Assembly (NCBI GenBank): GCA_012931725.1 | Contig: CM022944.1 | Coordinates: 116,493,717 to 116,557,716, forward strand | DNA: 64,000 nt | Source of the DNA: Litsea cubeba | Lineage: Eukaryota > Streptophyta > Magnoliopsida > Laurales > Lauraceae | Direction of reading: 5' to 3' | Shown: piece after piece, positions 38,201 through 51,800 of the stretch | Position numbering within the stretch: position 1 is the stretch's first letter | How the letters are laid out: each line of letters opens with the position of its first letter | The notes under the pieces: generated by a model | Databases searched by the model: none | Told to the model about the DNA's origin: nothing | Seen by the model: the letters and a program-made list of their open reading frames with translations, nothing else | Made by a program: the position numbers and the translations under genes

Positions 38201-41200
38201 ACATTGCAGTTCATGTTGAAAACCACACAAACCTAAACAGTACGCTGCAAGAAAAGGGCATGCAGACCAGTGTTTGTTTCTCCTTGGAGTGGCAGGTGCA
38301 TGAATGCCCTCTTGGAAAGGCTGGGCCCAACTGTACATGGGAAAGCCATATCCTTCAGGTGAGACGTTTCTTGGCCCATGTTACTGTACAAATGTTATTT
38401 GCCTCATTTCTCTTTTTTATCTAGATAGAGGACTCGAACTCATGCATTCTACTCCTGAAAGGGGGCATTTGGTGTCCCTAACCAGCTGAGCTATGGCCGG
38501 GGACTATTATATGCATCATCTATTCTTTCTAAGGCTATCATTTTCTTTATTTTATTTTGGATGGCATTTTTTCTTTTTTCATTCATTTCAAACTTATCTG
38601 TGTTGATCATTCTGGCTGCTTAATATCACTGCTTGATGCAAAAACATAAAAAAGCAACTCGCAACTAAGGCCTGTGGTCGATACCATCATTGAACATCAC
38701 AGAAGAAGTGGATGTAACTGCATTCATTTCAAACTTATCTGTGTTGATCATTCTGGCTGCTTAATATCACTGCTTGATGCAAAAACATAAAAAGCAACTC
38801 GCAACTAAGGCCTGTGGTCGATACCATCATTGAACATCGCAGAAGAGGTGGATGTAACTGCCTCTGAAAACTGATACCTATGGCAATATGTTGCAGTTCG
38901 TGCCTGGTGAGATGTGAATTTTCGTTTGTCTCCGAAAACAAATCTAAAAGAATATTAAAAAAAAAATGCTAGAATCTATTTTTTAAGGGCACATCATAAA
39001 GTAACTTATCAGTCCCCCAAAGTCATATAGGTCTTGTATGCATTTATCTCTAAATTAACATTATCTTAAACAGTTTGATTCATTAATTTTTAGTGATTCC
39101 ATCACACACACACAAATATGGGCCCCTCTGTTGAGCTCAAGATAAATTGAGCAGTCTTAAAGCCTAGAGACCTCTTAAGTCTTACTTTGCACTAGGGCCC
39201 ACATATGATTGGTCAAAACCCTCACACATACCAATCCTTTCTTAAATTGGCACTCACCTTAATTTGACTATAATCAAAGTGTTATCAATTAAAGTATTAC
39301 GACAATTTCTCTTAAAAATCATTTTATTTCAAGGGTTTAAAACTATGATGCCCAGATACGGCAAGGATACGGCAGGGACACTCTATGGATACGGTAGGGA
39401 CACAGATTTTACATATAAAAAGTGACGTATCGGACACGATACGTTGCCCACTTTGAAGTATCCATGCATCATAGGTTTTAAAATAATGCATAACGATTTT
39501 TCTAACCAATTTGTTGGAGACAATTGGGAAAAAAAGAACACGCGTCTTTGTAAAGCTCGCTCAAGCTGAAGTCAATGTATTTCTTTCATCTCGTGGAAAC
39601 AAAATTGATTCCGCGTGCTTTGAGCTCAAAAATCAGTTCGGTAAGGTTGGTTGGATGGAGGCTAGAGCAGTGTTACTAGACTGACACAAAGAACCTAAAA
39701 TGGCAGTAAGGCCGTTATCTTAGAAATTCTTGACTGTGCCTACTGATATTGGCTGAAATCTGCAATATGGGCTGATAGTGGTAATTAAATATTTATACCG
39801 GGACTATCTGTCACCCAGTACATATCATCTGATGGTATCGATTGATTTTTTAAACAATTGACTCATATGCAAGCCTAATAACTTTAACATACGTGAGAAC
39901 TACTTAAAGATATCCTGTTCATTGTATTGGGATGAATACCAATAGACCAGAACCCTGAAATAGATGATTCAAAATAGTAATTAATCTTTTGGTTTTATCA
40001 AACTTTGTTCCAACGACTGTTTAGGCTTGGAACACTTCATGTTGCTTGGACTTCTTTTTATTCTTTGCATCGTTACCTCATGGTGTTTATTTCTATAGTT
40101 GTAATATGCCCTCCTTGAGACTAATGAAGTTGATTTTGCTTATTGTCAAGTATTGGGTTGCTCATCTTATGCTATCAAGATAATAATTTGGATGAAGAAA
40201 GTTTCATTGATCAGCTAAGAATTATTATCTGCAGAGAGTTCTCAAAAGAAGTCCGTCTCTTCCTTTCGAGTCTTATTATATGCCGGTTGGGGGAGATATT
40301 TCCAAGAAGTCTGCTAATTTTCCTTTGGAGCCCCTTTTAAGCAATTCCTCTTTTGAGGAGAAATCAGGTGTTGCTTGGACTTATTTTCTTCTTGATGTTC
40401 CTCCTGGTGCTGGTGGAGCGAACATACACATTCAGATGCTATCAAATGTGAAACCGAATTATGGTATATATGCTAGATATGGCGGATTACCTTCTATAGG
40501 TATTTGGGACTATTATATTAACAGTACAAGCAGTAGTAATGGCTCCATGTTCCTGGCATTCAATGACTCAAGCAAAGGAAAGATGGAATTTTATATTTTA
40601 TATGCCAAGGAAGGAAGCTGGAGTTTTGGGCTCATGAATCCTGTCCTTCATCCTTTCAAAGATCAGACTACCATATCTATTGCTCTTGATGGATGCCCGA
40701 AGCAATGCTCTAATCATGGTACATGTCATTCTGACAAAGATGGAACTGGATCGACATTTTACAGGTTAAATACTCAATTATTTTCTTCCTCCAAAATCTA
40801 TTGGATTTTTTTGTTTATTTTTTTCAATCATTGTTGGTGGGACATAAAAATTACATGATCTGCTAATGGCCAATGATGGTGCCAATGTGCTGTAAAATTG
40901 AGTCTTTAGCTTTTGTCTACCATGAGCAGGACTAGAGTAACATTTACCATTGGAATGAAAGTAACTTATCCCATATGCTCTTATTTGATATATATATATA
41001 TATTGGGATGTGATCCAGTGAGAACTGTTCTCACGGAGCCACCGTGAGAACTTTTTTGTAGGGCCCACTGGGGGCCCCATTTTGGAAAGAGACAGGTGGG
41101 GATTGAAAGATCTATATAGGATCACCATGAATATCAAGTTTGGCCCCAATCCAACGCTTCTAACGCCTTCATCCATAGCCGACAAGCCCAATCCATTCAT

Positions 41201-42775
41201 ATGGGTATATAGTTGATCCAACGGTCCAGTTCATTCGTATTGGTGCCAAAACCTGGGGCGTGTGACTATAAGGGGGTCGTTGTCCATTGCAAGGTTTGGA
41301 TTGGGTGATAGGTGGGCCCTACCCATAGTTCTCACCTGATTATTTCCCATATATATTTATATACATAATGGGAAATATCCCATTATATATATATATATAG
41401 AGAGAGAGCAAGGCTCTCCTAAGGGGTGGGGGATGCTCTTGCCGGAGTTACTCTCACAAAAATATGAGTAAGGGGTGGGGGCATGGTTAAAAAAACGGGA
41501 CTCGGGACCCGACTCAGGTCCAGTCCACTGGAATGCCCAAAAAGAAAAAAAAAAAAGTAGAGACAGTTGTGTGGGTCAAAAAAAGAGAACCAAAGGTGGG
41601 TTGGATGGGCTAAGATTGTGAGTGTAGTGAAAAGAAGAAAAGAAGAAGAAGAAGAAGAAGAAGAAGTGTACCAGGCACCTGCAAGCAGCAACACTGCAAC
41701 AGCAGCCCTCATAAGTCACAGCAACATTGCAACAACAGCCCTCACAAGTCACAGCAATACTGCAACAGCAGCTGTCACAGCACTGCAACAGCAGCCCTCA
41801 CAGCACTGCAAGTCTGCAACACTGCAACAGCACTGCAACACTTCTACAACAGCATTGCAGCCCTCTAGTTCCCTTCTTTTTTTTTTTTTTTTCTTTTTTC
41901 TTACCCAGTTGACTCGTGGGACTCGCCCGAGTCGCATGGGACTCGGGTGAGTCCCACTCATTTGAGTCCGAGTCCAAAGGACTCGACTCGGTATGTGCCG
42001 AGTCCGAGTCGGTTTTTTAAACCATGGGTGGGGGCCCTTGCATTTAGGCTGTTGGCATTGGATATGGATGTGAGGGCCCCCACCCTTACTCTCATAGAAC
42101 CGTGAGAGCATCTCTCTCTCTATATATATATAAATATAAATGGGAAATATTCATGTGCATTCATCCCTCACCATGTTATGGTGAGGGACAACATAGTAGG
42201 GTTGACTTTATAACACATCCGAACCATCCACACACATGGAACCCCCTTAAGTACATTAGACCAATTTAATTTTCACCTATCCAAATGGATTGGACCGTTG
42301 GAACGAGGGTAAAAATTTTTCCTTTAATATAAAGTCATTAAATTTGTGGGCCACGTATGAAAGGGTTAGAGGCATGAGATTGACCCCAAATTTGATATAT
42401 GGTCTCATCCAAGATGTCTCTTCCCATCCCCCACAAGTCCCATGATCAGTGGGTCCCTAGGTGGGCCTCATTAAGTTTGTCCTTCACCATATGGTGAGGG
42501 AAGGATGCATAAGAATATCCCCAAATATAAATATATAGGGAGATGCTCCTATGAGAGCATTTCTCACCTTGCTATAAGAGATAGGGTGGGAGCCCTCACA
42601 TCAAAATCCAATGCCAACAACTTAAATATGACGCCCCCCACCCAATCTCTCATAGTGAGGTGAGTGATATCTCTCATAGGAGCATCTCCCAAATATATAT
42701 ATATAAATATATATATATATAGAGAGAGAGACAGAGAGAAAGGGGGGTGGGGGTTTTGGTGAATTCCAGCTACTT

Positions 42776-42824
<49 letters not shown>

Positions 42825-45800
42825 TATAATTAAACACACAGATATAGATAGATTACTAAATATGCGGGGAACTTTTAGGTAAATTTTACAGAGCATACAT
42901 GTTCTCATACGGAACCTTATGTACAGTCAGGTTTTAAATCCCAGACCTATAAGCATGGGGTCGATCTCTGTAATATCTAATCCATTTAGGTTATTCGCTA
43001 GTGGGTGTTTGGAAATCATATATTTCTAAAGATTTTACTATATTATCTCCTAGTTTAGAATATAATCTATGCACCTAAAAACTAAGTGTTTGGAACTTTG
43101 GATTACTTAGAAGTATCCTACAATATCTCACTTTCTTACAAAAACCTTTATATTAAAATATTCAATTATATGCTGTATAAAACAATCTTTCGTTAAAAAA
43201 ACTACCCAAAACAAGGGTCGAAGTTTTTGTAACCACGAGTGGAAGTTCTTGATCAACTACTACCATGGTGGACCCACTACATTCTTTAACATCGATGGTT
43301 TTACTATCGTTTTTAACATTGATGGTTTTTATAGGAGTCCTAATATGGCTCAATATTAGATGGACCCTTTAGTGTTTATAAATTTTCCCTGTCATAATTA
43401 CATAGTTCCCTTGTTGATTACTAATATTGGTGGGTCCTACAAATGTCACATTAGGTGACTTCTACCATGATTAGCAACATTAACTAGGGCTCGTACTACC
43501 AACATTATGTGGGTCTCATACTAGCCACAAATATTGGATTGTGTGACTATTTAGTTTGCCATCATTAAATGTAATGGCCCTGTAGTGATTACTATAATTA
43601 GCTTGGTTAATATGACTATTTAACATCAAATGGGTCCCACATTGATTTTTCTTAGATGAATTCCTTAATGATGTCTAACACTCGATAGGGCGCTCTATTA
43701 TAATCACCATTGGATGTATTACATTTTGGTCACCGACATTTGGTGGACCCACATTGATGAAAAAACATTGCTTGTGGCTTTTAACATTTAGTCCAATGAT
43801 TTTCTAATTAGATGAGTCTTACTATGATTACCAATATTAAATCATTCCAGTGTGGCTACCCATTGGGTCAATCATCCCTATTTTTCTCTTCATTTCTTGT
43901 TTTGGTGCATCATCTAGTGAAAATTTTATAAATTGCAAAACACTTTAAAGGGATATTGAAAATTGTAGAAATTGCAAAACATTAATGACACAATATTATG
44001 ATATGAAACTATTTTATTATGTGATAATGAAATCTTATAATATTCAAATTTGATGATATTATGTTCTGCCTTTATCCAAACACCCCCTTAGGTTGGCTGA
44101 TGGCCCAAAGGCTATATTCACTGCGAATTGTGGTGGGGGGGAACCATTTTTTATGCGTAATGCTATTGGACCTTTCGTAATAATCTCCATTCCAATGATA
44201 AATATTGCTCAAGATGAAGTGAACTTTGAGGCGCTTACTATTTTATAAATGGTGTGGTTTAAAATGGACAATTTTTTTAAGCGATTGACTGTAACATCCT
44301 TTATTGTGGGATTCAATTATATTTTTCCATGATTAGTCCAATTTAGTGGTGGTGATTGAATTCTAAATTCCAACTCATTCCCATGCGGGTAAACATGGGC
44401 TGGCGCATTTTTTATATTTATATTAGTAACGAAAGACAATTTTTTTTTTTTTAAAAAAAGACAAATATTTTAAAAGTTAGTTAGTTGTTGAAGTTGGCTC
44501 TGATCCAATGGTTTATTGTCACATCGCTTGGGCTTGGGTTGATCTCTACCTCACTTGGACTAACCATGCTGACAACTCTAATCATTCGCCTTCTGTACTC
44601 CTTAATTTTGTCTTTTATTCACAGTTATTGCTCTTGTGATCGTGACCATGGAGGCTTTGATTGCAACATTGAGCTGGTAACTCGTAAAGGTAATCTCATT
44701 TTAAACATAAATAATTGAAGGTTATCCATTGTCTCTGACATGATTTTGCTTAGTTCTTTTTGTTTCATAATCATCATCATCATCAAAGCCTTGTCATATT
44801 TTGTTAATAAGGCAGATAAATTTGAAGGTGTAATTTTTGGTGTTTCCCTTTTACTTTTGATGTGATTTAGACGTAAAACGTATTCATATTATATGCTGGA
44901 GGGGAACGTGGTGAACTTGTTTCCTCTAGTGGTACGAACCTTAGCTAGCAAATTTTCCATTGGCTGGATGTGTGCCAAAATGTTGGATTATCATCATCAA
45001 AGCCTTGTCCCTTCTAACCAAAGAGATGGATTATCAGCACCACCACCATCTCAGTTATTGAATTATATTCCATCTATCTGAGGTTGGCTTTGTATGTTCT
45101 AGTTTTCTACCCAACCTGAATTCTTATCCCATCAATTGGTGGTTGACTCTGTTTAGTTTTCCACTCAACCCTATTTGCATTCATGTTTTCAGTAATTTCA
45201 CAATCCATCGCGTTTTTCCTCACTACATCTTAGGTCATTACTATCTCCCCCCTTTCTTGGTTCCTCAAACATGAACAATGAAACCCTTCAATACACCTTG
45301 TAGGGGCCATTTCTTGCCTTCATTTCAAATGATATTCCCTGATTTGCTCCTTTATTGGAACTACTCTTAAGTTTCCTCTTATCTTCTCAGTTTCTAATTT
45401 GCTTGCGACTCCACACGTCCTCTTTATCATGTGCACTTTCACAATATGTACTTTTGCTTCATCTCATTTCTTTGTTGCCTAAAATTCACCTCCATATAGC
45501 ATAGTGGGTTTACTTGCTGTTTTGTGAAAAATGCCTATTTGATCAAAGTAGCACTTGAGGATTCCACTACAACCCACTCGTTTGTCTCCCACTTTGCCCA
45601 CTCAACAAACAATTTCTGTATCAAGCCCCTTTGTTTCTCTTGATAGTTTCTCACAATTTCCGAAGGTAATACTTTGTGGCTCTACATTATTTTCAATTTT
45701 TACTCACTCAACTTTCCTACTCTAGAATCTGGTAAACTTCTCTTGATATAATTTGTCTTTGATTTACTTATTTTCAACTCTGACTGTAAAGCCTTTTTCT

Positions 45801-48800
45801 AAGTCCGTACCAGTCATCTGCTTGCATTCTTATCTCACTTATGAGTATCTAGTCATTTGTGAACAACATATACCAAGGACTACGTTTCAAAAATATGTTG
45901 TTGAGGTGTTCATATCCAAGGAGAATAAATAAGGGTACAAAAAGCGGAGTCTTAGGGCTTGTTTGTTTCATGGCGTTGAATTCCTTGAAATTCTGAGGCT
46001 TGATTTTGTAAAGGTGGTTAAAAATGAAGGAACAAAGGTGAATATCCAAAAATGACTATCAAAGGGGATATGAGAAATGAATACTTGGCCATCATCCTTG
46101 TTGATCCAGGCCCTATGGTTAGGGCTTGAGTGGAAGTGCCAAAGCACGTGTTCGCAGATACTATGATAGGTCTCCGCAGAGATGATAACACAAGGATGCA
46201 CCTAAAAGGGAAAACCCGACTTAATTCTATTAATGAAAGTCTCTGAGAAATAAATACCTTACAATGCATATAAATAGGAAAAGAAATCTTGATGGCTAAG
46301 AAAACTAATAATCTAACTTAGAAAATAAAATAAGAATCTTAATGAAATTGGAAACCCAATCCTTATTACAACTCTTTAAATAAAATTAGAAACTAATGGA
46401 AGATAATTAGTGAAATAAAAATTAGAAACTAATTACATCGCTTTCTTTGATAGCCAGAATTTGTGGGGATGTGTAATCGAATCGTTAAATGCTGCAATTG
46501 TAGAATCTGTACCATCAGATCGCCATCTCTGACTACCTTCCGTTCATCTCTAAAGATAAAGTCAATATGAGGGATGGCAACAGATAGTTTTTTTTTTTTT
46601 TTTTTGAAAGTACTGGAACAAGTGATTTATTTTCCAGTTCAATGGTTGGACCTTTATTTGACGTTTCCTCCAAATTGAATTTTGTAGTAAAATTTTCAGT
46701 AGATCGATCTTCTTCTATATCTTCATGTTCAATTTGATTGACTTCAGATTCTAATTCAGATTTTTCTTGAAACTCTAAAATATCTTTGCCTTCATCTGAT
46801 TTTCTTTTTGAAACTCCAAGATCTATTTGCCTTGATGCCAGTCTTTATTGATTGACACCCTTTGAGAAGACGCGAGAGCCTATCGCTGAGATTATTTTAA
46901 GCCACCTTTTCTTGAATTTCAGGTTTTAGAAAATAGGAATTTGTGCCAATATCTTGTCAGCACATTGATAATTACTCCCATGACGATCATTTTCTAGGTT
47001 GTTTAGTCTGATTTCCATCTTTGCAATAGTTGTTTGGATTTGAATGACTGCAATTTGGATTTGATTGATAGATGTGAATAATTGAGAAACAGGTCTAGTA
47101 AGTTTTTCCATGGATGAAGATGAAGACTCCACTTCTATATGCTTCTTGGGAGGCATAATTGTTTTTATGCAATTGAAAAATTGATTGACCTGATGGGAAG
47201 ATCTTGTTACCACGAGCTTGTTGAAGAATCTGCATCATCAAATCGCAATCTCTGACTATGTGATGTTCATCTCCGATGTTCATCTCCTAAGATGAAGTCA
47301 ATATGAGGGATGGCAACTAATAGATTTTTTTCTTTTTGTGGAAGTACTGGAACAAGTGATTTATTTCCAATTCAATGGTTGGAACTTTATTTGACTTTTC
47401 CTCCAAATTGAGTTTTGTAGTCAAATTTTCAGCAGGTCGATCTTCTATATCTTCTTGTTCAATTTGATTGACTTCAGATTCTAGTTCAGATTTTTCTTGA
47501 AATTCCAAAATATCTGCCTTGATGCCGGTCTTTAACGATTGACACCTTTTGAGAAGCCGCGAGTGCCTCCCACTGCTTTCATTTGGAGCCACCTTCTCTT
47601 GAATTTGAGAGTTTAGCAAGAACCTGTGCCAATCTTTTGTCCAAAACATTGATAATTACTCCCACGGCGATTATTTTCTAGATTGTTAAGTCTGATTTCC
47701 GGCTTTGCAATAGTTGCTTGGATTTGATTGACCGCAATTTTGATTTGATTGACAGATGTGAATAATTGAGAAACGGCTCTAGTAAATTTTTCTATGATGA
47801 AGATTCCACTTCTATATGCTTCTTGGGAGGCATGTTTGTTTTTATGCAATTAAAATTTTGACTGACCTGATGGGTAGATCTTGTTACCACGAGCATGTTG
47901 AAGAAATTAGATTTGAAATCGGACTCTTATCAGCCTGATATTGCAGAAAATAATTTGGCTCTTGATTGTGGTCAATTATGCTGTTTGATTGCTCTGCTGA
48001 TGTGGGCTTAAGTCGGCCTTTGAAGAGAGGTTGCTGACTGGCTGCTTCTGGCAACTGGGAGTCCGGGCTTATGATTTGGAGATTTACAGTTCTGGGTTTC
48101 TTCAGCGCAGGTCAAACTAACCTCAAATCCAACTCAACCTGGACCGATCTGCAGTTGTGAGATTAGATTCCACCGAGGCGGGCAGATCTGACCCGAACCT
48201 GACTAACTTGGACTCAGAAAAAGGCCCAGCATGATGCCGCTGCCTTTTGACTTCTTTTTTGGAATGATGCATGTGATGTCCCTTTTGGTAGAGACGACTT
48301 TACCTCGTGTAAAGCGCAAGAGAAAAGAAAACAGAGGGAAAAAAAAAAGATTCCTACCCTTTCCTTTATTGTTTTTTTGGAAGAAGCGTGGGGCTTCGAC
48401 CTGGGTGATGAAGACTGAGACGAGGCTGCTAGAATAATTGGAGAAGAATCCGATGGCGATGACCCTGGTGGTGGGGTGGCACGGAGAGTTCCTCTTCTGT
48501 TGGGATTCTGTAATAGTAGAACCTCTTATGCTTCCTCCTCTACGTACCGGTTGGTTGGGGAGGTCTTTGTTCTACTTTGGTCCGATGGTGGATGCAATGA
48601 TTGACTGCGGTGATGGAATGCTTGATGAAAGACAATGAAGCTAGGTATGATTTCCCGACTGTCTTTTTTGATCTTTGTTTCCCCCAAATTTCCGAGAATG
48701 GGCGAGGGACTTGAAAGGGGCCGAGGGATTTGGCGGAAATTGGGTGGATCTGATTTTGGAAGATGGGTTGTGGTTGAGTGGAGCCTCGGCAGTGGGGTGT

Positions 48801-51800
48801 GGGGGTCTGGTTTTCTGGGTTCCTAGGTGGAATTGGTAGGGTATTGGAGAATGAGGGTTTCTGTGCAGGGATTTTGGTTTATGGACGGATTGGTCATGGG
48901 GATTTTGTAGGGATTGCGGTTTGATGTTTGATGAAGATGGGGCTGGGTTTAGGTTGTTCGGGTTGTGAATGAATTGGGTGAGGGAGATTGGTCTCTAATA
49001 ACGGTGGAGTTGGGGCAAGGGGTTTGGAATGACAAAGACGAGGGTTTGGAAGGGGCCAAGGGGTTCGATAGATTGATTTGATCTGATGGAGCGGAGGAAG
49101 TGGGTTAAGCAAGGAACTGGTGTTGGTGGGGAATGGATGATGGATAATGGATCGCGTCGATTGAGAGGATCGTTCAGCTCTGATATCAATTGGTGCAGGC
49201 CCTAGGGTTAAGGCCTGCGTAGAAGTGCCAAAGCACATGTCTGAACGTCTGGGATCCGAACCCCCCCGGGGGGGGGGGAGTGATTAGGGTGAGCTAACTT
49301 TTATGCCAAATTTTTACTCTTTAAAACATTTAGGCACAAGTGATGATATGAAAATTAAATACGGAAGCTATCAAGATAAATCACCACAAAACATTCACCA
49401 TAACACAATGATGTATCGTGGTTTGGCCAATTGCCTATATCCACTCCCGGTTTGTCCTACACCACCCCGGAATTCCACTATCAAATTATGCTTTTCAGTA
49501 GGCTTAGCAATAACCTTTACACTATGCTTTTGTAGGCTAAGCAATAACCTCTAAATATGCTTTTCAATAGGCTTAGCAATAACCTTTACAATATGCTTTT
49601 CTAGGCTAAGCAATAACCTTTACAATATGCTTTTCTAGGCTAAGCGATAACCTTTACAAGCCTAAAGATCTGTTATCTCAATTGTTTCTAAGATACACTC
49701 TTAAGAGATACAATTTTAAGCTCTAGACAATGCCTCTACAATAGGCTGATATGAAAGTGATAGTACAACTCAAACATACACTCTAGAAATGTAAAGATGA
49801 ATGCTCAATGTGTATGTTTGAAGACTTCAATCAATTTTTAAAAGTTATAGCTCAATAAATGTAAGATTAAAGCTTTTGAAAGTTTAAACCACAGAAAAGA
49901 TTTGATTGAAGTAAGGATGCTAATCACATGTGGTATGAAAAACAACTTGAAAATGATATGACTGATCAAATGCTCACAAGTTGTATGAAAATTCCAAAAC
50001 TAACAAATGAGATGCCTGAGCATGTTGTATCCAAAATAAATTAGTTTGACTATATGGTTCAAGGTATGGAAAACAACTAATTAGAGCTCACTGAAATAAA
50101 GAAATCAAGCTATGTTTGAGATACAAAGGTTTGCATAAGCATTTATGATTTAAGACACTAATGATGGAAACCAAAGCTAACTTGGAAGGGTTTACCTATG
50201 TGATTATAGCATTTTGGCGTTTCATTGATCTTCTAGCCTTCTCAACCCATTCCCTTTGTTTGGACTTCAATACAGCTCCAAAGGTTCACTCCAAGTCCTC
50301 TCACTCAGGTTTAGAAATGAGTTTTTGTTTTTTTGGTAAAACGTTTAGAAATGAGTTGGAACTTATACAGGGAACTGCCAACAGCTAGTTCAGGCAGTCG
50401 ACCAGGTACAGAGGCCGGTCAACCGTGTTTCCAACAGTCAAGTAATGGCCAGTTTGGCTGGTCGACATCCTCAGGGACCTGGTCGACCGGGCACACTGGC
50501 CTTATCCTAGTTCCCTGCATTATCTGAAATTTCTGACTGTTTCTTTGGGGAAAGGCCATGATAATCATGCTTGGTCTCATGCCTAAAGAAATCGAATGAT
50601 GGTTTTCAAAACATGAACCTAAAATGCCTTACATGATTTGACAAAAAAGGCATGGGCATGCATGATTGAAATCATTTTTTTTTCATTCTCTGTCTGTGCA
50701 ACCAAGTTCAAAACTTGCTTGAGGAATGAATTTTGGAAAGTTATGAAAGCAAGCATGCCTAATGTCAAGATTTCAAGCTTAACAACTAAATGCATGAGAG
50801 AAAATCCAAATGATGCTTAAAATGAATATTTATCCATCAAATTACAACACACAAAATCCCTAACAATGTCCTCATACACTATGATAGGTCTCTGCATTGA
50901 CAATAACACGAGGATGCCCTCAAAGGGAAAACCCAACGCAATTCTATTAATCAAAGTCTGAGAAATAAATCCCTTAGAATGCATATTAATAGGAAAAAAA
51001 ATCTTGATGGCTGAGAAATCTTATAATCTAACTTAGGAAATAAAATAAGAATCTTAATGAAATTGGAAGCCTAATTCTAATTACAGCTCTTTAAATAAAA
51101 TTTGAAGCTAATGATAGATAATTAGTGAAATAAAAAGTCCTAAATTGACTTGGGTCCTACATATAGCCTGAGGTCTATCATGCATCACTAGCAATACAAA
51201 TCTTAGGAAAATCAAGGTCCCATCTACATCTCTTTCTTAATCCTTCACGACTCACATCTTTAATTATAGTTTGTTGGAGCCCAGTTGACCGCCATAGTGT
51301 AATATAACTCCAACAGGGAACTCCGGCGTCTCCCCACTCATAGCTATCGCACTCATTAATGCCCTATCATACATGTCCTAATAATCTATGCATAACTGTT
51401 ATGCATGCATTTTTATCAATTTTTGGGAAATCAACTGTCTCAGTAGCCTTGGCCTTCTCTAAATCAATAAAAAACTTATGTAAATGATACTGCTTGTGTC
51501 TCAAATTTTGCATGAATTTAAATATGAAAATGGCTCCTATGGTAAAGCTACCTGGCACATACTGAAATTGGTTCTCAGAATCATTTAATTCCGAACCTAT
51601 GCATTGCTTTATTACTCTCTCTGAAGCTCAACCGCTCTAGTCAAGGAGATGGATACTGTGGGTAATTAATTAGATATACTGTTGAATATGAACAGTATGG
51701 TTTCAACTGTGATATGCTTGTCCTCATGACCCTTGCATTGATGAAGGCCTTCGCTTAATGCTAAACACCAGTCTCAAAAATGACAGACAACCTCCCTTAG

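Larger units (their letters stand above)
46095..51150 (-). mobile_element. Degenerate LTR retrotransposon with split 5' LTR
   Basis: An LTR-like block at about 46095-46440 is repeated in the same orientation as two parts: 49183-49246 (shared CAGGCCCTA and AAGTGCCAAAGCAC) and 50877-51145 (shared ACTATGATAGGTCTC and AATCTTAATGAAATTGG). The gap of about 1.6 kb between them is a later insertion. GAGCTCTGATATCAA at 49168-49182 looks like a reversed initiator-tRNA-Met primer site. Only gag-like coding is visible. The superfamily cannot be assigned. Confidence 0.6.

Noticed and set aside
38423..38504. tRNA gene on the minus strand
   Set aside because: A and B boxes are present but acceptor and anticodon stems do not form; it is a SINE head.
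41567..42111. Ala/Thr/Ser/Gln- and Cys-rich ORFs
   Set aside because: Frames through a CAG-type minisatellite inside a hAT element; no protein family features.
48231..48826. Run of three adjacent short ORFs on the plus strand
   Set aside because: Lies antisense inside a degenerate LTR element, with no conserved motif.
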